Source: Chloroflexota bacterium (lineage in GTDB: Bacteria; Chloroflexota; Dehalococcoidia; Lucifugimonadales; Lucifugimonadaceae). Taken from it: 5,958 bases of DNA. Under the pieces are notes generated by a model. The model had not been told where the DNA came from and did not search any database. It saw nothing but the letters and a program-made list of their open reading frames with translations. Shown piece by piece: positions 1 through 5,958 of this stretch (the stretch's first letter is position 1; the number at the start of each line of letters is the position of its first letter). The position numbers and the translations under genes were made by a program. The DNA is taken from assembly GCA_002708145.1 (NCBI GenBank), contig PAOV01000007.1, forward strand, positions 15,928 to 21,885. Direction: 5' to 3'.

Positions 1-1458
1 GCTCATTTAATAGCTATACCATTTGCCTTATTATCGATTTCTCTAACTTTTGCCTTATACACAATGATATTAAAAAATGATGGATTTTCTGGTCAAATTT
101 TCTTATCAATATTACTGGGCCTAATACTTGGTGCGATCAGAATAATAAATACTTGGGATTTTCCTACTCAGTTATTGATAATAATTTTTATAATATTTTT
201 TGGCTACCTACTCTATTCAACAAAACCTAAACTAGAAAGTATATTTTTTTCAACCTTATTAATATTTTTTGTAATAGCTTTTAGTTATATTCCCTTCATA
301 CCTTTTTATGAAAATTATGAATTATTTAACAATGGTATTAATAAAAGCAGATATTATACTCAGATAACAGATTTTATAAACATAAATCTGTTTTTCTTAT
401 TTGTATTCGTATCTTTTATTGTAATTAATTATAAAAATTACTTTAAATTGATTGAAAAAAATTATAAAAAATTTATCCTAAAAAAGAAAAAAATAAATAT
501 TTTATTTGGTGTTTTTTTTATTGTATTTCTATCAATTAATTTTTCATTATTATTTACAAATTATGTAATTGTAGGGTTATCAATATTATTTGTAAGCATA
601 ATTATAATTTATTTTCTTTTATCTCATTTCAATAAATCATATAAAGATACATACTTTTTACCTATCACAATTTTACTAATATTTGGATTCGCACTTAGTG
701 CGGGAGTAGAAATTTTTACGGTAAAAGATGATATAGGAAGAATGAATACTGTTTTTAAGTTCTACATACAAGCCTGGATACTATTTTCCCTAGCATCATC
801 ATACTTTTTATGGAAAATATTTTCATATATAGGATTTAATTTTGGTAGTTATACTTCTAAGATTAAGATCTGGGCAATACTATTATTGATAATGATTTTC
901 TCTATATCAATTTATACTTTATACGGTACTAAGGATAGAAATCAAACTAGATTTAATACAAATTTTATTTCATTGGATGGTATGGAATATATGAAATCAG
1001 CTGAATATTATTTTGAGGATAAAAAGATAGATTTTATCTATGATTATATGGCTATTGAGTGGATAAAAAAGAATATAGATGGTTCTCCTACAATAATTGA
1101 AGGAATAACCGATCAGTATCAATGGGGTAATAGAATTTCTATCTACACTGGGCTACCTTCTGTAGTAGGTTGGGATTGGCATCAAAGACAACAAAGAGTA
1201 GAGTACGCCTATTCTGTAACATCAAGAAGGTCTGATGTTCAAAGGTTTTATCATTCAACTTTACCTAGAACAGCTGTAGAGATTATAGATAAATATGACA
1301 TCAAGTACGTTATTGTGGGGGAACTAGAAGAGCATTTATATACTAATGCTGGACTAGAAAAATTTGAAGAAATGCAAAGTCAGGGATTAATAAAGATCTA
1401 TCCTAACGATATGATTAATTATGAAACTCCCGTTAGGATTTATAAGTATATTGATTGA
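1..1458 (+). CDS. Chlor_Arch_YYY (DUF2298) family multi-pass membrane protein, 5' partial
   Basis: The frame is open from base 1, so the N-terminus lies outside the window; the ATG at 64 is internal, and 485 residues are visible. About ten hydrophobic membrane segments fill residues 1-307, followed by a soluble C-terminal domain of about 175 residues. Family hallmarks (residues counted from base 1): NTWDFP at 50-55; FYENY at about 102-106 followed by a Gly-Ile pair; the loop KDDIGRMNTVFKFYIQAW at 242-259 leading into a membrane helix; IEGITDQYQWGNRIS followed by YTGLP and GWDWH near 366-393; and a C-terminal DVQRFY...YDIKYVIVGELEEHLY region. These match my recollection of the Chlor_Arch_YYY family of Chloroflexota and archaea, which resembles polytopic glycosyltransferases but has no established function. 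It acts in the cytoplasmic membrane. Its stop TGA (1456-1458) overlaps the next gene. The family call is firm; a glycosyltransferase role is only inference from topology. Confidence 0.85.
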   Translation, partial: AHLIAIPFALLSISLTFALYTMILKNDGFSGQIFLSILLGLILGAIRIINTWDFPTQLLIIIFIIFFGYLLYSTKPKLESIFFSTLLIFFVIAFSYIPFIPFYENYELFNNGINKSRYYTQITDFININLFFLFVFVSFIVINYKNYFKLIEKNYKKFILKKKKINILFGVFFIVFLSINFSLLFTNYVIVGLSILFVSIIIIYFLLSHFNKSYKDTYFLPITILLIFGFALSAGVEIFTVKDDIGRMNTVFKFYIQAWILFSLASSYFLWKIFSYIGFNFGSYTSKIKIWAILLLIMIFSISIYTLYGTKDRNQTRFNTNFISLDGMEYMKSAEYYFEDKKIDFIYDYMAIEWIKKNIDGSPTIIEGITDQYQWGNRISIYTGLPSVVGWDWHQRQQRVEYAYSVTSRRSDVQRFYHSTLPRTAVEIIDKYDIKYVIVGELEEHLYTNAGLEKFEEMQSQGLIKIYPNDMINYETPVRIYKYID

Positions 1459-2185
1459 TAAACAAAAAATTATAAAAGCTGTATTTTTTGATATTTATGG
1501 TACGATTGCGGATTTTTATCCTCCAAAACAAGAAATACAATTAAGCGTTACAGAAAAATTTAATATTACTTTAGAAAAAAATAAAATTTTAGATGCTTAC
1601 AAATTAGCAAATAATTTTTTGGTAAAGCAAAATTCAATATTTCCAATAAGAAAAATGAATGATGAGGAAAAACTAGATTTTTTTTCAAATTATGAGAAAA
1701 TAATTATTGATAATTCAGGTTCTAATGTAAATATAAATTTAGCAAAAAAAATATGGATTGAGATAACAAAACAAAGGTATGAATTAAGGATTTTTCCTGA
1801 TTTAATACCGTGTGTAAAAGCATTAAGAGATATGGGTTTAATATTGGGGTTAATTTCAAATATTAATATTTCAGGCGAAGAAATTTCTAAACAATTAGGA
1901 ATTTCTTCTTACTTTAATTATGCCTTTACATCAGAAGATCTTGGTTATGAAAAACCTAATAAAATGATTTTTGAAAAGTCCTTGAATATTGCTAAACTAA
2001 ATCCTAGCGAGGTAGTTTTTGTGGGTGACCAAGTAGAATCAGATGTTTTAGGAGCAAAAAATGCTAATATATTACCAATACTTTTAGATAGGCATAATAA
2101 TTATGAAAATTATACAGAAGTAATAAAAATCAATGACTTATTTCAAGTTGAAGAAGTAATAAAAAATCTCAGTAGGAGTAAATAA
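1451..2185 (+). CDS. HAD-superfamily hydrolase (haloacid dehalogenase-like, probable phosphatase)
   Basis: All four HAD motifs are present in order (numbered from a TTG start at 1451, 244 residues). Motif I is FFDIYGT with nucleophile Asp14; motif II is GLISN with Ser136; motif III is Lys168 in GYEKPNKMIFEKS; motif IV is FVGDQVESD with Asp193 and Asp198. A helical insert between motifs I and II fits a C1 cap. The reaction is hydrolysis through an aspartyl intermediate, in the cytosol. Motif I is DxY rather than the phosphatase-typical DxD, as in L-2-haloacid dehalogenases, while motif IV is phosphatase-like, so the substrate is open. Start: the only in-frame ATG (1421) has no ribosome site and adds ten unneeded residues. 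TTG 1451 has AGGA at 1435-1438 and puts motif I at the usual place near the N-terminus, with an 8-base overlap with gene 1. The start is uncertain; the family is sure. Confidence 0.88.
   Translation: MIDKQKIIKAVFFDIYGTIADFYPPKQEIQLSVTEKFNITLEKNKILDAYKLANNFLVKQNSIFPIRKMNDEEKLDFFSNYEKIIIDNSGSNVNINLAKKIWIEITKQRYELRIFPDLIPCVKALRDMGLILGLISNINISGEEISKQLGISSYFNYAFTSEDLGYEKPNKMIFEKSLNIAKLNPSEVVFVGDQVESDVLGAKNANILPILLDRHNNYENYTEVIKINDLFQVEEVIKNLSRSK
2174..2178 (+). promoter_or_regulatory. Strong Shine-Dalgarno site for the enolase-superfamily gene
   Basis: AGGAG lies six bases before the ATG at 2185, inside the last codons of the HAD gene. The HAD stop and this start share one base (TAATG, 2183-2187), so reinitiation can be assisted by this site. 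It is one of only two strong ribosome sites in the window. Confidence 0.8.
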
Positions 2186-3339
2186 TGAAAATAGAAAAAA
2201 TCGAATCAATTTTATCAGGCAATAGTCATTTTGTAAGAATAATTACTGAGGAAGGTATAGAAGGTGTAGGGCAGTCTGCTTGTTGGGGATATATGGAGGC
2301 GGTAGATACTGTTATTAATAGCTTTGAGAAGTACTTAATTGGAAAAAATCCATTAAATATTGAACATCATTGGCAATATTTATATAGAATGGGACCCTTC
2401 AGAGGCTCAATACTAAATGCTGCAATAAGTGCTGTTGATATAGCGTTATGGGATATAAAAGGAAAATACCTTAATGCTCCAATTTGGATGTTAATTGGAG
2501 GTAAGGTAAGAGATAAAATCAGACTCCATTTGTTGATGGGAGGGGTTAGACCAGACGCATCTGATTTAGGTACAACTGCTGAAAATTTGAGGCTAAATGC
2601 TATAGATGCTAGAAACGAAGGTTATACTGCCATAAAAATTGATCCACTCCCAGATGGCTATCAATCTATGACATTATCAAGGCTAATTAAAGAGACAAAA
2701 AATAATGTTGCGGCTCTTAGAGAGGGTGCAGGGTTGGATGTTGATATAATTCTAGAAATTCATAGAAAGCTGACACCCATGAATGCTATTGCATTAGCAG
2801 AAGAACTAAAAGAATTTAACCCTCTTTTTTATGAAGACCCTATTCAGATAGATTCAATTAAGTCACAAGGTGAGATTGCAAGTAAGACATCTTTACCCGT
2901 AGCAAATGGAGAAAGAATGCATAATATATGGGAATTTAGAGAGATGTTTGAGGCTGGTGGAAGTCAGTATGCAAGGCCCGATTTAGGCCTTGCTGGAGGA
3001 ATAACACATGTAAAAAAAATAGCATCAATTGCAGAGTCTTATCATTCGGCTCTTGTTACTCACAATTTTCTAGGCCCGGTACTTACTGCAGCAGCTTGTA
3101 CTATAGATTCAACAATACCGAATTTTATAACTCAAGAATTTTCAGTAGTTGATGAATCACCTGAAAATAATATGATAAAAACTTCATGGATAAGAAATGG
3201 TGGTTTTATTCAAGTTTCAGAAAAAATTGGATTGGGAATAGATATCGAAATAGATAAATTAAAGCAGCAAAATTTTGAAACTAGATTAAGTACAAAAATT
3301 CCTATGAGAAATGACGGATCGGTAGGTTATTCTGTCTGA
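2185..3339 (+). CDS. Mandelate racemase/muconate lactonizing enzyme family protein, D-galactonate dehydratase-like
   Basis: A complete 384-residue enolase-superfamily enzyme. The N-terminal capping domain carries the MR/MLE signature at 82-106 (AVDIALWDIKGK...PIWMLIGG). The barrel shows Lys151 (IKID), Glu191-x-His193, Glu217 in YEDPI, Glu243 in NGER, Asp266 in RPDLGLAGG, His293 in THNFLGP and Glu318 in QEF. From memory, E. coli DgoD (382 residues) uses Asp183, Glu209, Glu235, Asp258, His185, His285 and Glu310. Every site maps with a constant offset of eight, so the acid-base set for dehydrating a sugar acid seems kept. The oddity is Glu191 where DgoD has Asp as first magnesium ligand. Expected reaction: Mg-dependent abstraction of the proton alpha to a carboxylate, then loss of water, giving a 2-keto-3-deoxy acid; the actual substrate is unknown. 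It overlaps the HAD gene by one base and is followed directly by two dehydrogenases. The family is certain, dehydratase likely, galactonate only one possibility. Confidence 0.9.
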   Translation: MKIEKIESILSGNSHFVRIITEEGIEGVGQSACWGYMEAVDTVINSFEKYLIGKNPLNIEHHWQYLYRMGPFRGSILNAAISAVDIALWDIKGKYLNAPIWMLIGGKVRDKIRLHLLMGGVRPDASDLGTTAENLRLNAIDARNEGYTAIKIDPLPDGYQSMTLSRLIKETKNNVAALREGAGLDVDIILEIHRKLTPMNAIALAEELKEFNPLFYEDPIQIDSIKSQGEIASKTSLPVANGERMHNIWEFREMFEAGGSQYARPDLGLAGGITHVKKIASIAESYHSALVTHNFLGPVLTAAACTIDSTIPNFITQEFSVVDESPENNMIKTSWIRNGGFIQVSEKIGLGIDIEIDKLKQQNFETRLSTKIPMRNDGSVGYSV

Positions 3340-4246
3340 AAAAATTAAAATTTCAGTGATTGGCGCTGGCTTAATGGGCCATGGTATAGCTTTTGAATTT
3401 GCTAAATTTGGCCATGAGGTCACACTTTTCGATATATCACAGAACAAGCTTAAATTAGCAAAAGATAAAATTGAAAAACTGATTTCCAATAAAAGTGGTT
3501 ATGATTCTTACAGAGAAATAACTTTTATGAAAAACCTAAAAGAGAGTATTTTAGGAGCCGAAATTGTTATTGAGGCAATTAATGAAAACTATGATGCAAA
3601 GGTAGATTTATACTCTAAAATAGAAAAGTTTTTAGATAATAAATCATTAATAATTAGTAATACTTCATCCTTACTTCCTTCAAAATTATCAAAAAATCTT
3701 CAGAGACCTGAGAGGTTTTTTGTAACGCATTACTTTAATCCACCATACAATATTCCATTAGTAGAGATAGTACCAACACTCGAAACAGATTTAAGAAATA
3801 TTGATAAAATTAAAAAATTATACTTTGAGATGAATAAAAACCCCGTAGTCTTAAAAAAAGAAATTAATGGATTTATAGCAAATAGATTGCAGGCGGCCAT
3901 ACAGAGAGAATCTATTAATTTAGTTGAACAGGAAATTGCAACCCCTCAAGATATAGATAATATAGTAAAAAATACATTTGGTAGAAGGCTCTCTGTAGCG
4001 GGGCCATTTGAAATTTGGGAGCAAATTGGCTGGGATCTAGTAGAAAAAATATTATTAGAAATATTGCCAAATTTATCTAATAAAAAATCCCCATCAAAGT
4101 TGATAAAAGAAAAAGTTTTACAAAAAAAATTAGGTTTCTCAACTAACGAAGGTTTTTATAAATGGGATACAAAGAAAAAAGAAAAATTAGTTGATGCTAT
4201 TTCAAAAAATTTAATTTTATTAAGAGACTTTAATTCTAATGAATGA
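3332..4246 (+). CDS. 3-hydroxyacyl-CoA dehydrogenase family protein A (lambda-crystallin / L-gulonate 3-dehydrogenase-like), probable non-standard start
   Basis: An NAD-dependent beta-hydroxy-acid dehydrogenase of about 304 residues. Numbered from CTG 3332, the Rossmann motif GAGLMG (Gly11, Gly13, Gly16) is followed by Asp34 for the NAD ribose. The catalytic set is Ser112 (SNTSS), His133 (THYFNPPY), Glu145 (PLVEIV) and Asn184 (NRLQ). The Ser-His and His-Glu spacings of 21 and 12 equal those I recall for human short-chain 3-hydroxyacyl-CoA dehydrogenase (137, 158, 170). A single C-terminal 3HCDH domain ends in EGFYKW. The HYFNPPY...PLVEIVP block and the NGFIANRLQ / AGPFE region look more like lambda-crystallin than fatty-acid enzymes, so a free hydroxy-acid substrate is possible. 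The only standard start, GTG 3356, would remove the first beta strand; codons upstream spell SEKIKISVIG, matching the neighbour paralog. CTG 3332 follows GGTAGG at 3321-3326 and overlaps gene 3 by 8 bases. ATT 3329 is an alternative. The start is inferred. Confidence 0.85.
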   Translation: MSEKIKISVIGAGLMGHGIAFEFAKFGHEVTLFDISQNKLKLAKDKIEKLISNKSGYDSYREITFMKNLKESILGAEIVIEAINENYDAKVDLYSKIEKFLDNKSLIISNTSSLLPSKLSKNLQRPERFFVTHYFNPPYNIPLVEIVPTLETDLRNIDKIKKLYFEMNKNPVVLKKEINGFIANRLQAAIQRESINLVEQEIATPQDIDNIVKNTFGRRLSVAGPFEIWEQIGWDLVEKILLEILPNLSNKKSPSKLIKEKVLQKKLGFSTNEGFYKWDTKKKEKLVDAISKNLILLRDFNSNE

Positions 4247-5183
4247 TTTCAGGAATAAAATTACTATATCTGTAATTGGGTCAGGATTAATGGGGCATGG
4301 GATAGCTTTAGATTTTGCATTAAGTGGATTTAAGGTTTATCTAAATGATATATCAAAAGAAAAAATTGATTTAGGATTTAGACTAATTTCTGAAACTATA
4401 GATTATTTATCTAAGTCTCGAAAATTAGATAAAAAAAATATTTTAAAAAATATTATTCCAGAAGAAAATTTACGTTTAGCAGTTTGTAATGCAAATATTG
4501 TAATAGAAGCTGTTTATGAAGATTTAAATTTAAAAAAAGATATTTTTAAATTTGTAGAAAAAAATGTTTCTTATGAATGTATCTTATTGTCTAACACCTC
4601 AACATTTTTACCATCAGATATAACAGAAGATTTCTTGTACCCTGAACGCTTTGCAATCTCTCATTATTATAATCCTCCATACTTGTTGCCCGGTTTAGAA
4701 ATTGTTGCAGGTGAAAAAACTTCTAAACACATAATTGAATTCCTGATTAATTTTTATAGATCTATAGACAAAAAACCTTCATTAGTAAAAAAAGAAATTA
4801 AAGGTTTTGTAGGCAACAGGCTACAGGTAGCTTTATTAAGAGAATCATTAAAACTGGTTGAAGAAGGGTATGCAACACCCGGGGATATAGATGAAATAGT
4901 TAAGGGTAGTTTTGGAAGAAGATTATCAGCAGCTGGACCATTTGAACTACGAGAAATAATTGGTTTAGATTTAGGATTCAATATTACGAAAGAAATAATA
5001 TCAACTTTAGGGAATTCTAAAGAAACTTCTAAATTAATTTCAAGTAAAATATTAGATGGAGATTTAGGGGTAAAAACTGGAAAAGGTTTTTATCAATGGA
5101 CTGATGAAAAAAAACAAAATTGGAAAAAACATATGTTAGATTGGCTAATTTTATTGGAAAACAGTGATAAAAATTCGAAATAA
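4239..5183 (+). CDS. 3-hydroxyacyl-CoA dehydrogenase family protein B (paralog of the preceding gene)
   Basis: A complete 314-residue protein of the same family as its upstream neighbour. Residues: GSGLMG with Gly14, Gly16 and Gly19; Asp37 for the NAD ribose; Ser121 in SNTST; His142 in SHYYNPPY; Glu154 in PGLEIV; Asn193 in GNRLQ. Ser-His and His-Glu spacings are again 21 and 12, so it is probably active. The C-terminal 3HCDH domain carries GRRLSAAGPFE near 227-237 and a canonical LGVKTGKGFYQW at 276-287. It differs from protein A by about six extra residues between the ribose Asp and the IVIEA strand, and by PGLE in place of PLVE beside the catalytic Glu, so substrate preference may differ. 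The ATG at 4239 overlaps the previous stop by 8 bases (ATGAATGA), with only a weak GAG at 4224-4226; translation is probably coupled. It ends in tandem TAA TAA. Cytosolic, probably dimeric as in the family. Confidence 0.88.
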   Translation: MNDFRNKITISVIGSGLMGHGIALDFALSGFKVYLNDISKEKIDLGFRLISETIDYLSKSRKLDKKNILKNIIPEENLRLAVCNANIVIEAVYEDLNLKKDIFKFVEKNVSYECILLSNTSTFLPSDITEDFLYPERFAISHYYNPPYLLPGLEIVAGEKTSKHIIEFLINFYRSIDKKPSLVKKEIKGFVGNRLQVALLRESLKLVEEGYATPGDIDEIVKGSFGRRLSAAGPFELREIIGLDLGFNITKEIISTLGNSKETSKLISSKILDGDLGVKTGKGFYQWTDEKKQNWKKHMLDWLILLENSDKNSK

Positions 5184-5197
5184 TAAATAATAAGTAT

Positions 5198-5201
5198 GGA
5201 G
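5198..5201 (+). promoter_or_regulatory. Shine-Dalgarno site for the aminopeptidase gene
   Basis: GGAG lies six bases before the ATG at 5208, in the 24-base gap after the second dehydrogenase. The gap shows no inverted repeat and no T-run, so I see no terminator; the aminopeptidase may be read from the same transcript but starts translation independently. Confidence 0.75.
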
Positions 5202-5207
5202 AAATAA

Positions 5208-5958
5208 ATGATAGATAAAAATAATCCTCATAGACTTTCAGAATCAGTTATTCCCAAAAATTATGAAATAATTTTGGAACCGAATCTCGATGACTATATA
5301 TTTAATGGCGAAGTAAATATAGATATTGAGGTTAATGAAACAACAGATGTAATAATTTTAAATGCTGCTGATCTAGTAATTAATTCTATAGAAATATTTT
5401 CAGAAACAAACAAAAAAATTATTATAAAAAATTATACTATCGATGAAAGTCTTGAAAGGTTGACGATATTTTTAGGGGAAAAAATATTAAATGAAAGCTA
5501 TAAACTAAATATAGTTTTTTCGGGTATTCTTAATGATCAATTAAGGGGGTTTTATAGGTCGGAGTTTGTAGATGAAGATGGTAAAAATCATACAATTGCT
5601 ACTACTCAATTTGAAAGTACTCATGCAAGAAGGGCTTTCCCTTGTTTTGATGAACCTGCATTCAAAGCAACTTATGATATTACACTAATTGTTCCACAAA
5701 ATCAGTATGTTGTATCAAATTCTCCAATCATCAATCAGGTTAATCTTGATAAATATAAAAAGAAAGTAGACTTTGAAAAGACCATGAAAATGTCTACATA
5801 TCTTGTAGCATTTATTGTTGGTCCATTTGAAGCTACAAAAGAAATTTCAGTCGATGGAGTTCCTTTGAGAATTATCCATCCTATTGGTAAAGGGCACCTG
5901 ACAGATTACGCATTAAAGTCTGGAAAATTTGCATTAGAATTTTTTTCAAAATATTATG
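5208..5958 (+). CDS. M1-family zinc aminopeptidase, 3' partial
   Basis: The frame stays open to the right edge; 250 residues are visible of a protein that in this family usually runs to about 800-900. The N-terminal beta-sandwich domain starts as expected (HRLSESVIPKNYEIILEPNL, from residue 8). The diagnostic block lies at 133-160: TQFE followed by HARRAFPCFDEPAFKATYD. Gln134 and Glu136 correspond to residues that contact the substrate amino terminus in M1 enzymes. MKMSTYLVAFIVGPF at 194-207 is another family block. The GAMEN and HExxH zinc motifs lie beyond the window, so catalytic integrity cannot be judged. There is no signal peptide or membrane segment at the start, suggesting a cytosolic enzyme trimming N-terminal residues from peptides. 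The ATG at 5208 is supported by GGAG and by a TAA codon directly before it. No functional link to the upstream enzymes is evident. Confidence 0.93.
   Translation, partial: MIDKNNPHRLSESVIPKNYEIILEPNLDDYIFNGEVNIDIEVNETTDVIILNAADLVINSIEIFSETNKKIIIKNYTIDESLERLTIFLGEKILNESYKLNIVFSGILNDQLRGFYRSEFVDEDGKNHTIATTQFESTHARRAFPCFDEPAFKATYDITLIVPQNQYVVSNSPIINQVNLDKYKKKVDFEKTMKMSTYLVAFIVGPFEATKEISVDGVPLRIIHPIGKGHLTDYALKSGKFALEFFSKYY

Noticed and set aside
1421..1450. ATG 1421 as the start of the HAD hydrolase
   Set aside because: No ribosome site precedes it and it would add ten residues before the normal beginning of the fold with a 38-base overlap; TTG 1451 fits better, though ATG 1421 cannot be excluded.
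64..1458. Reading gene 1 as a complete 464-residue protein starting at ATG 64
   Set aside because: The frame stays open to base 1, and the upstream codons encode a hydrophobic stretch like another membrane segment, so the gene is cut by the window edge.
3286..3489. A 67-codon open frame on the minus strand
   Set aside because: It lies across the end of the dehydratase gene and the NAD-binding region of dehydrogenase A, both with clear family motifs; its product has no recognisable feature.
4754..4981. A 75-codon open frame on the minus strand
   Set aside because: It is antisense to the conserved C-terminal domain of dehydrogenase B and looks like a shadow of that coding constraint.
3332..5183. 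Tandem dehydrogenases as one gene split by a frameshift or as a recent duplication
   Set aside because: Each has its own full NAD-binding and C-terminal domain with catalytic residues, and the two differ throughout, so they are separate, long-diverged genes.
5181..5207. Possible terminator or promoter in the gap before the aminopeptidase
   Set aside because: The 24 bases hold tandem stops and a Shine-Dalgarno site but no inverted repeat, no T-run and no convincing -35/-10 pair; A+T richness alone makes -10-like strings meaningless here.

Overview
The window is strongly A+T-rich and fully packed: six genes, all on the + strand, with no gap longer than 24 bases. The first gene is cut by the left edge and the last by the right edge. 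No RNA gene, mobile element, CRISPR array or terminator is visible. The best lineage clue is gene 1. It ends a multi-pass membrane protein with the hallmarks of the Chlor_Arch_YYY (DUF2298) family, known mainly from Chloroflexota and some archaea. With the bacterial gene layout, Shine-Dalgarno sites and low GC, I infer an uncultured low-GC bacterium related to Chloroflexota, possibly a marine SAR202-like lineage. That is inference from family distribution, not proof.

Layout: (1) 1-1458, C-terminal part of the Chlor_Arch_YYY membrane protein. (2) 1451-2185, HAD-superfamily hydrolase. (3) 2185-3339, enolase-superfamily (mandelate racemase/muconate lactonizing) protein resembling D-galactonate dehydratase. 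(4) about 3332-4246 and (5) 4239-5183, two tandem diverged paralogs of the 3-hydroxyacyl-CoA dehydrogenase / lambda-crystallin (L-gulonate 3-dehydrogenase) fold. (6) 5208-5958, N-terminal part of an M1-family zinc aminopeptidase.

Genes 1-5 overlap head to tail. Three junctions can be read as the same 8-base overlap, NTGNNTGA: TTGATTGA, CTGTCTGA and ATGAATGA. The fourth is a 1-base TAATG overlap with a strong Shine-Dalgarno site. This suggests one translationally coupled operon. It also implies non-ATG starts for genes 2 and 4; for gene 4 this is backed by loss of the first Rossmann strand if the GTG at 3356 is used.

The core of interest is genes 2-5: a hydrolase, a probable sugar-acid (or other hydroxy-acid) dehydratase and two related NAD-dependent hydroxy-acid dehydrogenases. 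Together they look like a small catabolic cassette for hydroxylated carboxylic acids. The substrate cannot be read from the sequence. The flanking membrane protein and aminopeptidase have no obvious metabolic link to it.
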